The translations under genes were made by a program, and so were the position numbers. Shown here piece by piece: positions 16,699 to 26,123 of a stretch of DNA of 41,307 nucleotides (position 1 is its first letter; each line of letters opens with the position of its first letter). Location of the stretch: positions 1 to 41,307 of the forward strand of contig JADGHX010000023.1 of NCBI GenBank assembly GCA_019683695.1. The letters are read 5' to 3'. The notes under the pieces were generated by a model. It did not search any database and was not told where the DNA came from. It saw only the letters and a program-made list of their open reading frames with translations. This DNA is from Steroidobacteraceae bacterium. GTDB taxonomy: Bacteria > Pseudomonadota > Gammaproteobacteria > Steroidobacterales > Steroidobacteraceae.

Positions 16699-18594
16699 CT
16701 ACCTCCTGCTGGTGGCCGCCAGCAGAGAATCGAACAGGCTGTTCGCCACGTTGATGAGTTGCGCCGCAGCCTGGTAGGCCTGTTGGAAGCGCAACAGGTT
16801 TGCCGCTTCCTCGTCGAGATTCACGCCGGATACGGCATTACGCGCGTCCACGCTCTCCTGATGGATGACCTCCTGCGCGTCGCGGCTCGCCTGGATCTGG
16901 CGCGTGGTCACACCGATGTTGCCGACCAGCCGGGTTGTCGCGTCATTGATCGACGCAGTGCCATTGTCGAGCACCTTGCTGCTCAGCGACTGCACCAACG
17001 CGAGTGCGTTGCGGTTGTCGCCCGCGCCGCCCGTGTTTTCGCTGACGGTGAATGTGTCGCCCGCTGCGGGAGCCCCGGAGATCTCGACCTGCCAGCCGTT
17101 GTAAACGATCGGCTCGCCGCTCGTGTAGGGATAAGCGCCCGAACCGTTGATGGAGTACGTGTTCGCGTCGATGAACTCGATCGTCACGCTGCTGCGCAGC
17201 TGCGGATGGTCCGCCTGAACGACCTTGCCGGCGGAGATGGTGCCGGTGCCGGTATTGGTCGATGCGGCAGCGGTGCGGATCGGCGCCGCGGCGGCGACCT
17301 TCCCTGGATCGCTGATCACCACCTCGAAGCCGCTGGTGGCGGCGCGTGTCGGACGAATCAGGAATCGATCACCCGTATTGGCAGTATTGCTCACGACGAT
17401 GGAGAGCCCATCGGCGGTGAGGGGATCAGCTGCCGTGCCGGTGCCCGATAGCGGCACCATCGCATTGTCGCTATCGCGCCGAAGAGACCATCCCGTTGCG
17501 GTCTTTTCGAGGTAGTAGTCGCTCTCGGTGATCGCGCCGGTATCGGTGCGCGTGATTTCGAAAGTCGCATTGCCGGTGTTGCTGGCGTGGTTCAGCACCT
17601 CCACTTCGCCGATATCGAAGAATGCCCCACCAGGCTCACCACTCAGGTCCATTCCCGCCGCGTGCTGCTCGTTCACCACGCTCTGGAGCGCCACGCTGAT
17701 CCGGCCGAGCGCGTTGCGTGCGGGGTCGAGCACCTGGTCGCGAAACTCGAGCGCGCCGCCCAGGCTGCCACCGGTGAGGGAGCTGGTGATGTCCGCGGCG
17801 TTGCCGCCCTCGAGCTTGAGCCCCATGCGATGCCGGCCGGCATCGTACGGGTCTGTGAGGGTGACCATGTCCGAGGCCTTGCCGCCCACCACCAGTGATT
17901 GACCGGTGCCGATGAACACGTTCACCGTGCCGTCGCTTTGCGGAACCGTGCTCACGTCGATGTGCGTGCTGAGCTCGTCGATGAGGCGGTCACGCTGATC
18001 GAGCAGATCGTTGGGCGGCTGCGCATACAAGGCGTACGAGGCCGAGATCTGCACGTTGAGCTGCGCGATGCCGTCCGCCAGGGTCGAGATCTCCCGCGCT
18101 TCGCTCTCGAGCTGCGATTCGATCTGGCGGTCATACGATGCGAGCTGGGCGTCGTAGGAGCGCAGCCGTTCCGCAAGCCCGCGTGCCTCGCTCAGGAGCA
18201 CCTGCCGAGCCGGGATCGAAGACGGGCTGTTCGCCACGTCCTGCAGGGCGTTGACGAACTTCTGCAGCGTGGTCGTGAGGCCCGTGTTCGTGTCCGCGAA
18301 GAGATTGTTCAGCCGCTCCATGTAGGTGGCGAACGTATCCATGCTCGAGAACGTGCTGGACGACGAACGCACCTGGCTCGCAATGAGGTCGTCGTACACG
18401 CGCCGTGTCGTGCTGACATCCACGCCATTGCCAACCCAGCCGTTCGCAAAGGGGGTCGGCGTGCGCGTCATGAACTCCGTGCGCTGGCGGCTGTATCCCT
18501 CGGTTCCGACGTTCGCGATGTTGTGACTGATCGTGTCGATCGCACGCTGGAAGGCGAGAAGCCCTGAGATGCCTGTCGAGAAGAAATTGGACAT
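16699..18594 (-). CDS. flgK: hook-filament junction protein FlgK (HAP1)
   Basis: First junction protein, 631 aa. It has the canonical N-terminus (FSTGISGLLAFQRAIDTISHNIANVGTEGYSRQ), the QDVANSPSSIPARQVLLSEA segment and the C-terminal helix ending NVANSLFDSLLAATSRR. The central surface part holds a module ending NGWQVEISGAPAAGDTFTVS, closely related to one in FlgL, and a second similar ending (NTGDRFLIRP). ATG 18594 has AAGG 7 bases upstream. A sigma28 promoter lies in the end of flgJ. It is followed at once by flgL. Confidence 0.96.
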   Translation of the reverse strand: MSNFFSTGISGLLAFQRAIDTISHNIANVGTEGYSRQRTEFMTRTPTPFANGWVGNGVDVSTTRRVYDDLIASQVRSSSSTFSSMDTFATYMERLNNLFADTNTGLTTTLQKFVNALQDVANSPSSIPARQVLLSEARGLAERLRSYDAQLASYDRQIESQLESEAREISTLADGIAQLNVQISASYALYAQPPNDLLDQRDRLIDELSTHIDVSTVPQSDGTVNVFIGTGQSLVVGGKASDMVTLTDPYDAGRHRMGLKLEGGNAADITSSLTGGSLGGALEFRDQVLDPARNALGRISVALQSVVNEQHAAGMDLSGEPGGAFFDIGEVEVLNHASNTGNATFEITRTDTGAITESDYYLEKTATGWSLRRDSDNAMVPLSGTGTAADPLTADGLSIVVSNTANTGDRFLIRPTRAATSGFEVVISDPGKVAAAAPIRTAAASTNTGTGTISAGKVVQADHPQLRSSVTIEFIDANTYSINGSGAYPYTSGEPIVYNGWQVEISGAPAAGDTFTVSENTGGAGDNRNALALVQSLSSKVLDNGTASINDATTRLVGNIGVTTRQIQASRDAQEVIHQESVDARNAVSGVNLDEEAANLLRFQQAYQAAAQLINVANSLFDSLLAATSRR

Positions 18595-18603
18595 GGGGCG
18601 CCT

Positions 18604-19536
18604 TTAGAGCGTGCCGAGCTTCGGGGAGATCGGCCGCTCGTCGTCAGACTTGAGTGCGGTAAAGGACTCGGACAGATTCTGTGCAATCGCCGCGACCTTC
18701 TGCGCATAGGCCGGATCGGTTGCGTAGCCGCCGCGCTGGAGCGCGTCGGCAAACGCCTTCGTGTCGCTGCCGGTGTTCAGCGCCTCCGCATAGCGCGGGT
18801 TCTCGCGCAGCAGGGCGACATAATCGCGGAAGCTGTGCTCGATCGAATCGTAGGCCCGGAAGCGCTCGTGCCGTCGAACAGGAAAGCCGCCTTCGAACTC
18901 GACAGTCGGCACGGTGACGGTTGCTCCCGTCCAGCGCTCACCCGCCTTGATGCCGAAGAGATTGAAGCTCGGCTTGCCCTGCGCATCACACGGCACGTGC
19001 TGTCCCCAGCCGGTTTCGAGAGCCGCTTGGGCGAGCAGATGTCTGGGGTCCACGCCAAGCTCGCGCGCCGCTTCCTGCGCGCACGGCCACAGCTCGCGAA
19101 CAAACGACTCGCGCGTGTCGGCGACGGCAGTTGTCGAAGCGCGGGTGACTTGGCTCGTCGTGGAAGCACCGCGTGCGCTCCCGGCAGGCGATTGCGCGCC
19201 TTCCGTCTGCGCAGTCTCGCTGCCCGCCACCAGCCCGGATCGCGTGAGCTGTTGCACGAGCAGATCGGCGAGCCCGAGCCCGCGGCCCTTTGTCAGCTCC
19301 AGTGAGAGCTGATCGTCGAGCAGGCTCTGGTAGAAGTCGTGCTGGTCGCTGCCGAGCAGCGGGTCGCCGAAGCTGGCCGTGCGCATGCTCGAGAGCATCA
19401 TCTTCGCGAAGATGCTCTCGAACTGACGCGCCACCTCGCGCAGCGCGTTGGAGTCGGCGGCACGGGCCTCGCGCTTGAGCGCGGCGAGCCCGCTCAGATC
19501 CGCATACAGGCTGGCATCGGCGACGGGCGCGGTCAT
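18604..19536 (-). CDS. flgJ: flagellar rod cap and peptidoglycan hydrolase FlgJ
   Basis: Rod-assembly cap fused to a muramidase/glucosaminidase that opens the cell wall for the rod; 310 aa and exported without a classic signal peptide. The N-terminal rod-binding domain (about 30-100) contains [14 protein letters not shown] and [31 protein letters not shown] Ser/Thr/Ala linker (100-142) leads to the enzyme domain, with the likely catalytic Glu174 in AALETGWGQ and NLFGIK downstream. Its ATG overlaps the flgI stop by 4 bases (ATGA), so translation is probably coupled. Its 3' end hosts the promoter for flgKL. Confidence 0.96.
   Translation of the reverse strand: MTAPVADASLYADLSGLAALKREARAADSNALREVARQFESIFAKMMLSSMRTASFGDPLLGSDQHDFYQSLLDDQLSLELTKGRGLGLADLLVQQLTRSGLVAGSETAQTEGAQSPAGSARGASTTSQVTRASTTAVADTRESFVRELWPCAQEAARELGVDPRHLLAQAALETGWGQHVPCDAQGKPSFNLFGIKAGERWTGATVTVPTVEFEGGFPVRRHERFRAYDSIEHSFRDYVALLRENPRYAEALNTGSDTKAFADALQRGGYATDPAYAQKVAAIAQNLSESFTALKSDDERPISPKLGTL
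18627..18653 (-). promoter_or_regulatory. sigma28 promoter of flgKL inside flgJ
   Basis: The minus strand reads TCAAGTCT, 11 bases, GCCGATCT: 12 of 16 matches to the FliA consensus with exact spacing. It lies in the last codons of flgJ and predicts a start near 18620, about 26 bases before flgK. This would let the junction proteins be made late, independently of the sigma54-driven operon. Confidence 0.72.
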
Positions 19537-20648
19537 ATCACGATCAGCTCGGCGCGCAACGCGCCCGCTTCCTTGAGCGCTTCGAGAATGGCCACCAGAT
19601 CGCCCGGCGCGGCGCCCACCTGGTTCACCGCGCGCACGATCTCATCGAGATCCACGCCCGGGTTGAACACGAACATGCGCGCGTCCGGCTGCGTCACTTC
19701 TATGGTCGAGCGCGGCGTCACGACCGTTTCGCCGCGGCTGAACGCGCCCGGCTGGCTCACATCCAGCCGCTCCGTGATGGTCACCGAGAGCGAGCCGTGG
19801 GACACGGCGGCCGCGGAGACGCGCACGTGAGAGCCGATGACGACGGTGCCGGTGCGGGAGTTCACGATGACGCGCGCCGGCGCTTCCCCGGGCTCGATCT
19901 CGATGGATTCGAGCGTCGAGACATAGGCGATGCGCTGATTGGTCTCCACCGGCGCCGCCACACGCACGGAGACGGCATCGAGCGCTTCGGCGGTGCCATC
20001 ACCGAGCATCTTGTTGATGCCCTCGGCGAGGCGCGCGGCGGTGGTGAAGTCCGGCGTGTGCAGGTTCAGGATCACGTTCGGCATCGTGGCGAAATTCGTG
20101 GGCACCTCGCGTTCCACGGTCGCACCGTTCGGAATGCGCCCGCTGCTCGGCACGTTGAGGGAGATGCGCGAGCCATCCTTGCCGTTCGCGCCGAATCCGC
20201 TCACCACCATGCTTCCCTGCGCGATCGCATACACCTCGCCATCGATCCCGCGCAGCGGCGTCATGAGGAGACTGCCGCCGCGCAGACTGCCGGCATTGCC
20301 AATGGACGACACGGTGACATCGATCGTCTGGCCCGGCTTGGCGAAGGGCGGCAGCTCCGCGTGCACGACGACGGCGGCCACGTTCTTCAGCTGCGGGTTG
20401 ACGTTCGGCGGAATGGTCACGCCGAACTTCGCGAGCATGTTGCGGATGCTCTGAATGGTGAAGGGCGCCTGGCTCGTCTGGTCGCCCGTGCCATCGAGGC
20501 CCACGACGAGGCCGTAGCCGATGAGCTGGTTGGTGCGCACGCCTGCGACGGAGGCGAGGTCTTTCACGCGCTCGGCGCGCGCCGGCCCGGCCGCTCCGAG
20601 GAGCGTTGCGAGCACCACCAGCGCAGAAGGAATGAGGTTCAGTCTCAT
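19533..20648 (-). CDS. flgI: flagellar P-ring protein FlgI
   Basis: Forms the peptidoglycan-embedded P-ring around the rod. The Sec signal peptide ends at GPARA (residue 25), then [33 protein letters not shown], the diagnostic FlgI start. It is 371 aa, ending in VQ-like repeats around [27 protein letters not shown] use ATG 20648, preceded by GAGAGTG, rather than an in-frame GTG at 20657. It follows flgH by 11 bases and overlaps flgJ by 4. The chaperone FlgA encoded across the divergent promoter region assists its assembly. Confidence 0.97.
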   Translation of the reverse strand: MRLNLIPSALVVLATLLGAAGPARAERVKDLASVAGVRTNQLIGYGLVVGLDGTGDQTSQAPFTIQSIRNMLAKFGVTIPPNVNPQLKNVAAVVVHAELPPFAKPGQTIDVTVSSIGNAGSLRGGSLLMTPLRGIDGEVYAIAQGSMVVSGFGANGKDGSRISLNVPSSGRIPNGATVEREVPTNFATMPNVILNLHTPDFTTAARLAEGINKMLGDGTAEALDAVSVRVAAPVETNQRIAYVSTLESIEIEPGEAPARVIVNSRTGTVVIGSHVRVSAAAVSHGSLSVTITERLDVSQPGAFSRGETVVTPRSTIEVTQPDARMFVFNPGVDLDEIVRAVNQVGAAPGDLVAILEALKEAGALRAELIVI

Positions 20649-20659
20649 GCCAGACACTC

Positions 20660-21337
20660 TCAGAAGGGCATCCAGGGCGAGTTGAAGAAGCGGGCGAGCC
20701 AGCTCTGGGTGTTCGCGTCGGCGAGCGCGCCCTTGCCGCCGTACGAGATCGACGCGTTCGCCACCTTCGTGGAGGCGATGGAGTTGTCCGGCAGGATGTC
20801 GATCGGCCGGATCACGCCCTGGATGCGGATGAACTCACGGCCCTGATTGATCCCGATCCACTTCTGCCCGCGCACGAGCAGATTGCCGTTCGCGAGGCGC
20901 TTCACCACGACCGCCGTGATCTCGCCCGTGAGCCGATTGCTCTGCTTGCTGTCGCCGGAGCCGTCGAACGTCGTCTGGTTGTCGACCGAGTTGTTGAGGA
21001 TCTCCGTGCCGTGCACCGTCACCGGGCGGCCCGCAATCGTCGGCCCGGGCAGATCGATCGACGTGGACTTCGACGTCGTCGTGCTCGAGCTCTTGGACGC
21101 GTTCGTCGCCTCGACGAGCCGGATGGTGACGATGTCGCCCACGCGGCGCGCGGTGGCGTTCTCGAACAGCGCCACGTCGTAGCCTGCCTGGTAAATGGCG
21201 CCGTTGTTGGCCTGAGGCACGATGGGCTCGGGCCACTCCGGCACCTCGTCGATGGGCTCCTGCGCCGCGCAGGCGGCGAGCACGAGCACGCCGAGTGCCA
21301 GCGTCGGTCGGATGAGTGTGTCTCGCAGGGATTTCAC
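20660..21337 (-). CDS. flgH: flagellar L-ring lipoprotein FlgH
   Basis: Outer-membrane L-ring subunit, 225 aa. The lipobox LAAC (Cys23) follows a hydrophobic segment, so it should be lipid-modified and carried by the Lol system. Core motifs include [40 protein letters not shown], then [41 protein letters not shown]. The start is GTG 21337; no nearby ATG keeps the signal sequence, and the ribosome site is weak (AGG about 11 bases up). It lies between flgG (11 bases) and flgI in one operon. Confidence 0.96.
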   Translation of the reverse strand: MKSLRDTLIRPTLALGVLVLAACAAQEPIDEVPEWPEPIVPQANNGAIYQAGYDVALFENATARRVGDIVTIRLVEATNASKSSSTTTSKSTSIDLPGPTIAGRPVTVHGTEILNNSVDNQTTFDGSGDSKQSNRLTGEITAVVVKRLANGNLLVRGQKWIGINQGREFIRIQGVIRPIDILPDNSIASTKVANASISYGGKGALADANTQSWLARFFNSPWMPF

Positions 21338-21348
21338 GGCGGTGCGGC

Positions 21349-22134
21349 CTACATGTTGTTCGTGGCGTACTGGAGCATCTGGTCGGTCGTGGAGATCGCC
21401 TTCGAGTTCATCTCGTAGGCGCGCTGGGTTTCGATCATGTTCACCAGCTCCTCCACGACGTTCACGTTCGAGCTCTCGAGCGCGCCCTGCGCCAGCGTGC
21501 CGAGGCCGTTGAGGCCGGGTGTGCCGGGCTGCGCCGGGCCGCTGGAGGCCGTCTCGAGCAACAGGTTCTCGCCACGCGCTTCCAGGCCGGCGGGGTTCAC
21601 GAAGTCCACCGTTTGCAGCGTGCCGATCTGGGTGGGGGCAGTTTCACCCGGCATGAGCGCGCTCACCACGCCGTCGCTGCCGATCGTGATGCTCTGCGCG
21701 CCGTCCGGAATGTTGATGCCGGGCTGCACGCGGTACCCGCTCGAGGTGACGAGCTCGCCCTGTGCATTGGTCTTGAAGCTGCCATCGCGCGTGTACGCGA
21801 GCGTGCCGTCCGGCAGCTGGATCTGGAAAAAGCCGCGGCCCTGGATCGCGACGTCGAGTGCGTTACCGGTGGTGAGCAGGTTGCCCTGCGTGTAGGTCTT
21901 TTCCGTTGCGACGACGCGTACGCCGGTGCCGAGCGACAGTCCGGTGGGAGAGAGCGTGTCCTGCGAGGTGGCGCCGCCGGCCTGACGTACGTTCTGGTAC
22001 AGCAGGTCCTCGAATACCGCACGGCTCTTCTTAAAGCCGGTGGTGGCGACGTTCGCCAGGTTGTTGGACGTGACGGTCATGCGCGTCTGCTGCGCGTCGA
22101 GTCCGGTCTTGGCGGCCCAGAGTGCTGAGTTCAT
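21349..22134 (-). CDS. flgG: flagellar distal rod protein FlgG
   Basis: Distal rod subunit that spans the periplasm, 261 aa, the usual length. Begins [16 protein letters not shown] with the rod/hook family motif [30 protein letters not shown]. It ends with the conserved [44 protein letters not shown] 22134. Part of the sigma54-driven flgB-J operon, 41 bases after flgF. Confidence 0.97.
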   Translation of the reverse strand: MNSALWAAKTGLDAQQTRMTVTSNNLANVATTGFKKSRAVFEDLLYQNVRQAGGATSQDTLSPTGLSLGTGVRVVATEKTYTQGNLLTTGNALDVAIQGRGFFQIQLPDGTLAYTRDGSFKTNAQGELVTSSGYRVQPGINIPDGAQSITIGSDGVVSALMPGETAPTQIGTLQTVDFVNPAGLEARGENLLLETASSGPAQPGTPGLNGLGTLAQGALESSNVNVVEELVNMIETQRAYEMNSKAISTTDQMLQYATNNM

Positions 22135-22175
22135 GGCAGGTTTCCTTGAAAGATGTTCGGCGTCGTACGGGACGA

Positions 22176-22916
22176 TCAGGTGAGGCGCAGGAGCTGTGCG
22201 GAGGCGTCGCCGTTTTCCTCGGCGGTGCGGATCGCCTTGACCTGCAGCTCGAAGCGGCGGGCCAGCTCGATCATGTTCACGAGCGCTTCGGAGGCGTTCA
22301 CGTTGCTCGATTCGAGCACGCCGGAGGCGATGCGCACGCTCGCGTCCGCCGGAGCATCCGTTCCGTCCCGCATGCGGAACAAACCGTCGGCGCTGCGCTC
22401 CAGCGCGTCCGGCGGCGGGTTCACGAGCTTGATGCGACCGACCGTCGCGGTGGTCTCGGGCCCCTGCCCGAGCGGAACGACGGAGATCGTGCCGTCCGGC
22501 GCGATGCTCACGGAGCTGTTCGGCGGAATGCTCACGGGTGCGCCATCACTCATCACCGGAAGGCCGGTGCCGGTGAGGAGCATCCCGTTAGGGTCCACGC
22601 GCAGGTCGCCCGCGCGCGTGTAGGCCTCACGCCCGTCTCGGCCCTGTACCGCGATAAAGCCATCGCCCTGGATGGCGATGTCGAGATCCCGGCCCGTGGA
22701 CATCTGCGCGCCCGCGGTGTTGTCCCACCCCGTAGATCCATTCGTCGCATACGCGCGCGAGGCGAATCCGGAACCAACGACTTCACGCGTCTGGAATGCC
22801 GACAGCTCGGCGCGGAACCCCGTGGTGCTCGCGTTGGCCAGGTTGTGATTGTTCACCGCCTGCGCGCGCAGGGTCTCCTTCGCGCCGGACATGGCAACGT
22901 ACAGCAGCTTGTCCAT
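22176..22916 (-). CDS. flgF: flagellar proximal rod protein FlgF
   Basis: Proximal rod subunit, 246 aa. N-terminus [38 protein letters not shown] is typical FlgF. The middle has [27 protein letters not shown], and the C-terminal motif is [30 protein letters not shown] 22916. It lies 47 bases after flgE and 41 before flgG. Confidence 0.97.
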   Translation of the reverse strand: MDKLLYVAMSGAKETLRAQAVNNHNLANASTTGFRAELSAFQTREVVGSGFASRAYATNGSTGWDNTAGAQMSTGRDLDIAIQGDGFIAVQGRDGREAYTRAGDLRVDPNGMLLTGTGLPVMSDGAPVSIPPNSSVSIAPDGTISVVPLGQGPETTATVGRIKLVNPPPDALERSADGLFRMRDGTDAPADASVRIASGVLESSNVNASEALVNMIELARRFELQVKAIRTAEENGDASAQLLRLT

Positions 22917-22963
22917 TCAGGGCCTCGCGGGGTTCATGTCAGGGCAAAAAGCGGCCGGGCCGG

Positions 22964-24181
22964 TTACCGGATGTTGATGATCGTCTGCGTGATCGAGTCC
23001 GCCGTGGAGATCATCTGCGCGTTGGCCTGGAAGTTGCGCTGCGCGGTGATCATGTTCACGAGCTGCTCGGTGATGTCGACGTTCGAGGCTTCGAGCGCCC
23101 CGGCCTGGATCACACCGAAGCCGGATGCGCCGGCCTGGCCCGGCAGCGCCTGACCGGACGCGAAGGTCTCCGCCCAGGAGGTGTCACCGAGCTGCTGCAG
23201 GCCTTGCGGATTGGCGAAGTTCGCAAGGGCGATCTGCCCGAGCGCCTCGGACTCGCCGTTGGTGAAGCGCGCCTGCACGACGCCGCTCGAGTCGATGTCG
23301 ATGCCGATCAGCCGGCCCGTCGTATAGCCGTCGGGGCGCGTGGCGCTCACCGTGAAGGTCTGCCCGAATTGAGTTGTCTCGCGGAAATCGAACGTCAGGT
23401 TCAGATCCTCGGCACCGGTAAGCGGCGTATACGGGGGGAACGTGATGCGACCCGTCGGAGGCGTCACGAGATTGCCGGAGGAGTCGTAGTTCAGCGGCTC
23501 CGCACCGCCGACGGGCGCGCCATCCACATAGAGGCGTGTGGTCCACTCGTTGTCGGCCGCGCCCTTGATGAAGTACAGCGAAGCGGTGTGTGCCGCACCG
23601 AGAGAATCGTAGATGGTGAGCGAGGTGGTGTTCGTGTAGCTCGTCTGGTCCGCCGGATCGAAGGTCGGCGTCGTGACAGGCTGTGCATTCGCAGGCAGGT
23701 TGAGCACCACACCCACGTTCGATGTCGCCTGCGGTGCGCTGATGCTCGTCGTGATATTGAGATCGCTCAGGCCGCCCGTGTTGAACCCGCCGTTCGGGAG
23801 CGGCGCATACACCTGCAGCCGCTGGCCCTTGGCGTTCACCACATAGCCCTCGTTGTTCACCTGGAACGCGCCGGCGCGCGTGTAGCTCAGCGCGCCGCCA
23901 TCGCTCAGCACGAAGAAGCCGTTGCCGCTGATGGCCAGGTCGAGGCTGTTGTCAGTGAAATCGATGTTGCCCTGGGAAAACTGCTGGGTCACGTTCGACA
24001 CCCGCACGCCATTGCCGATGGCGGTGGCGCTGACGCCGAGCTGCGTGGCCGCGAACAGGTCTGCGAATTCCGCGCGCGAGGCCTTGAAGCCCGTGGTGGC
24101 GACGTTGGCCACGTTGTTGGCCGTCACCGTGAGATCGGTGGAGGCGGCGTTGAGACCCGAGAGCGCAAGGCGAAATGGCAT
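22964..24181 (-). CDS. flgE: flagellar hook protein FlgE
   Basis: Subunit of the hook that links rod to filament, 405 aa. It starts [43 protein letters not shown]. The hook domain includes LDLAISGNGFFVLSDGGALSYTRAGAF, and the C-terminal signature is ASNVDITEQLVNMITAQRNFQANAQMISTADSI. ATG 24181 has AGGAG about 8 bases upstream. Export depends on the type III apparatus, with FlgD as hook cap. Length is normal for gammaproteobacteria. Confidence 0.97.
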   Translation of the reverse strand: MPFRLALSGLNAASTDLTVTANNVANVATTGFKASRAEFADLFAATQLGVSATAIGNGVRVSNVTQQFSQGNIDFTDNSLDLAISGNGFFVLSDGGALSYTRAGAFQVNNEGYVVNAKGQRLQVYAPLPNGGFNTGGLSDLNITTSISAPQATSNVGVVLNLPANAQPVTTPTFDPADQTSYTNTTSLTIYDSLGAAHTASLYFIKGAADNEWTTRLYVDGAPVGGAEPLNYDSSGNLVTPPTGRITFPPYTPLTGAEDLNLTFDFRETTQFGQTFTVSATRPDGYTTGRLIGIDIDSSGVVQARFTNGESEALGQIALANFANPQGLQQLGDTSWAETFASGQALPGQAGASGFGVIQAGALEASNVDITEQLVNMITAQRNFQANAQMISTADSITQTIINIR

Positions 24182-24209
24182 GAAGGTTCTCCTGGAAGAT
24201 GAGCGAGGG

Positions 24210-24881
24210 CTACAGGACGCGGCGCACGTCGGTGATCGGCACCGCGCCCGTGCTCGTATTCAGTGTGAGCGACCCGCTCGAGGGGTCGATGGTGACGCTC
24301 GAGACGCGGGTCGTGATCATCGGGTCGAGCGCGATGCTCTCGCCGCCGACGTTGGCGATGATCTCGAAATCGTACGTGCCGGCCGGCACGGCGTTCCCCT
24401 GAGCATCGAGGCCGTCCCACGTGAATTCCTGCAGGCCGGAGCCGGTGGGCATGCTGAAGCGGCGAACCAGTGCGCCGGCGGAATCCCGCACGACCACGTC
24501 AACGGTACTGGCGCCTTTCGGCACCTCCGCGGCGCCTTTCACCTGGGCGCCCGCTTCGATCGTGTTGCGGGTGGCCGGTGCGAGCACGTCGTGCCCGACG
24601 AGCGAAGTGCCGTTCAGTACCTGTGTGGAGCGCAGTGAGTCGGCGAGCGTCTCGATGGAGCTCTGCACGTTCTGCATGCTGGTCACCTGACTGAACTGGG
24701 CAAGCTGGCTCAGGAACTGCGTGGGATCCGTTGGCTTGAAGGGATCCTGGTTGCGCAGTTGCGCGATCATCAGGCGCAGGAACTCGTTCTGGCCGAGCTC
24801 CTGGCTCGAGCCCGTCGCATCGGCTCCCTTCGAGCCGTTCAGAAAGGCGTAGGCATCGGCGGCCGGATTCACGGTCGTCAT
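24210..24881 (-). CDS. flgD: hook cap / hook assembly protein FlgD
   Basis: Scaffold at the tip of the growing hook, later replaced by FlgK; 223 aa. Conserved N-terminal segment LGQNEFLRLMIAQLRNQDPFKPTDPTQFLSQLAQFSQVTSMQNVQ, then a C-terminal FlgD Ig/Tudor-like part (FTWDGLDAQGNAVPAGTYDFEIIAN). ATG 24881 lies 4 bases after the flgC stop and 28 bases separate it from flgE, so they are clearly co-transcribed. Confidence 0.96.
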   Translation of the reverse strand: MTTVNPAADAYAFLNGSKGADATGSSQELGQNEFLRLMIAQLRNQDPFKPTDPTQFLSQLAQFSQVTSMQNVQSSIETLADSLRSTQVLNGTSLVGHDVLAPATRNTIEAGAQVKGAAEVPKGASTVDVVVRDSAGALVRRFSMPTGSGLQEFTWDGLDAQGNAVPAGTYDFEIIANVGGESIALDPMITTRVSSVTIDPSSGSLTLNTSTGAVPITDVRRVL

Positions 24882-24885
24882 GGCG

Positions 24886-25305
24886 TTACTGGCCCAGCTT
24901 CAGGGTAGCGAGCATCAGCTCCTTGGACGTGTTCATCACTTCCACGTTGTTCTGATACGCGCGCGAGGCGGAGATCATGTCCACCAGTTCCTCGATTACG
25001 TTCACGTTCGGCGCGTACACATAGCCTTCCTCGTTGGCGAGCGGATTGCCCGGCTCGTAGCGCGCGGTGGGCTCGGCGGTGCTCTCGACGATGCCCTTCA
25101 CGCGCACGGCGGCATTTCCGTCTTGTGGCTGTGCGCCCAGCTGTGCGCGCACGGCTTCGAACACCGGATGGCGCGCGCGATACACGGTAGCGGGGTCGCC
25201 GCTGACGCTGTCGGCATTCGCGAGGTTGCTCGCGACGGTGTTCAGGCGCACGGATTGGGCAGACAGCCCCGATCCGGCGATATCGAAGACCTTGAATGAG
25301 GACAT
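24886..25305 (-). CDS. flgC: flagellar proximal rod protein FlgC
   Basis: Proximal rod subunit, 139 aa. Begins MSSFKVFDIAGSGLSAQSVRLNTVASNLANADSVSG (family motif SNLANA at 27-32). The C-terminus NVNVIEELVDMISASRAYQNNVEVMNTSKELMLATLKLGQ is diagnostic. ATG 25305 has GGAG 8 bases upstream. Second gene of the operon. Confidence 0.97.
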   Translation of the reverse strand: MSSFKVFDIAGSGLSAQSVRLNTVASNLANADSVSGDPATVYRARHPVFEAVRAQLGAQPQDGNAAVRVKGIVESTAEPTARYEPGNPLANEEGYVYAPNVNVIEELVDMISASRAYQNNVEVMNTSKELMLATLKLGQ

Positions 25306-25338
25306 AGGGGTTCTCCGCTACGCTGTCGGCCCGTGGCG

Positions 25339-25743
25339 TTACTGGCCCGTGATGGCGGTGAGCAGTCCGCGAAAGCGCGCGGACAGGAAAGTGAGCGTCG
25401 CCTGGAAGCGCACCGCGTTTTCCGCGAAAGCGGCCTGTTCCATCTGCACGTCGACGGTGTTGCCGTCGAGCGAGGGCGCAAGAGGCACGCGATACTTCAG
25501 ATGTGCGGCGGTTTCGCCGCTCGCATCGGCGGTGCTGAAGTGGTGCGCGTTGGTGGCGCGCAAGCCGACGTCTGTCTGCCCGGCACCCGCCTGTGCAAGT
25601 GCTTCGCGGAAATCGATGTCGCGTGCCTTGTAGCCAGGCGTATCGGCATTCGCGAGGTTGCGCGCGAGCACTTCCGTTCGCTGACCGCGAATCTTCAGTG
25701 CCTCGGCGTGTACGCCCAGATACGCATCCAGGTTGATCGGCAT
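25339..25743 (-). CDS. flgB: flagellar proximal rod protein FlgB
   Basis: First rod subunit, 134 aa, and first gene of the long leftward operon. ATG 25743 is chosen because it gives the canonical MPINLDAYLGVHAEALKIR start and lies just downstream of a sigma54 promoter; a longer frame to 25875 would read through that promoter. ANADTPGYKA (31-40) is the rod-family motif. C-terminus MEQAAFAENAVRFQATLTFLSARFRGLLTAI is typical. GGCGGGCACGA upstream serves as a weak ribosome site. Confidence 0.96.
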   Translation of the reverse strand: MPINLDAYLGVHAEALKIRGQRTEVLARNLANADTPGYKARDIDFREALAQAGAGQTDVGLRATNAHHFSTADASGETAAHLKYRVPLAPSLDGNTVDVQMEQAAFAENAVRFQATLTFLSARFRGLLTAITGQ

Positions 25744-25779
25744 TTCGTGCCCGCCAGAAAAATGACCTGACGGAACGAA

Positions 25780-25795
25780 AGCAATACGTATGCCA
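25780..25795 (-). promoter_or_regulatory. sigma54 promoter of flgB operon
   Basis: The minus strand reads TGGCATACGTATTGCT. Against TGGCACG-N4-TTGCW it matches at all but two of the fixed positions, with exact GG-N10-GC spacing. Transcription would begin near 25770, about 27 bases before flgB. An NtrC-type activator such as FleQ/FlrC would be required. Confidence 0.85.
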
Positions 25796-26092
25796 GTCCG
25801 GAAATCCGGTGCGTCTGCGCGATGTGTGCGGGGATTTGCGGATGAAACCGTGACGAGCGTCAAGCGATGCGGCAAACGTTTGCCGCTGCACCGGGCGCGA
25901 AGGGGAGGGGAGCCGCCGCTATACGCGTCGCTGCTCGTGATGTATCGGCTGCGGCGATTCCGACTTTAGACGATCACCACACGAAACTCGCTGCTCACAC
26001 GAGACATCGCCAACGGCGTGTGCGAGAGGCACTCGGCGCGTGACCGCATCTCATTTAAGAATGAGCCGACTGCGGAGCGCTGGCTGTTGCAT

Positions 26093-26108
26093 TGGCCCGG
26101 TGCTTGCA
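26093..26108 (+). promoter_or_regulatory. sigma54 promoter of flgA
   Basis: TGGCCCGGTGCTTGCA matches TGGCACG-N4-TTGCW with one change and exact GG-N10-GC spacing. The predicted transcript starts near 26119, only about 5 bases before the flgA ATG chosen here. Confidence 0.75.
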
Positions 26109-26123
26109 ACAGTTCCCCGCAGT

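Larger units (their letters stand above)
25744..26123. promoter_or_regulatory. divergent flgB/flgA control region
   Basis: A 380-base gap without a gene between divergent flgB and flgA. It contains one sigma54 promoter for each direction (listed separately), about 300 bases apart. Activator (FleQ/FlrC-like) sites would be expected in between, but I recognise no clear repeated operator. The rest appears unremarkable. Confidence 0.6.

Noticed and set aside
20648-20657. GTG 20657 as the flgI start
   Set aside because: ATG 20648 gives the normal signal peptide and has GAGAGTG upstream.
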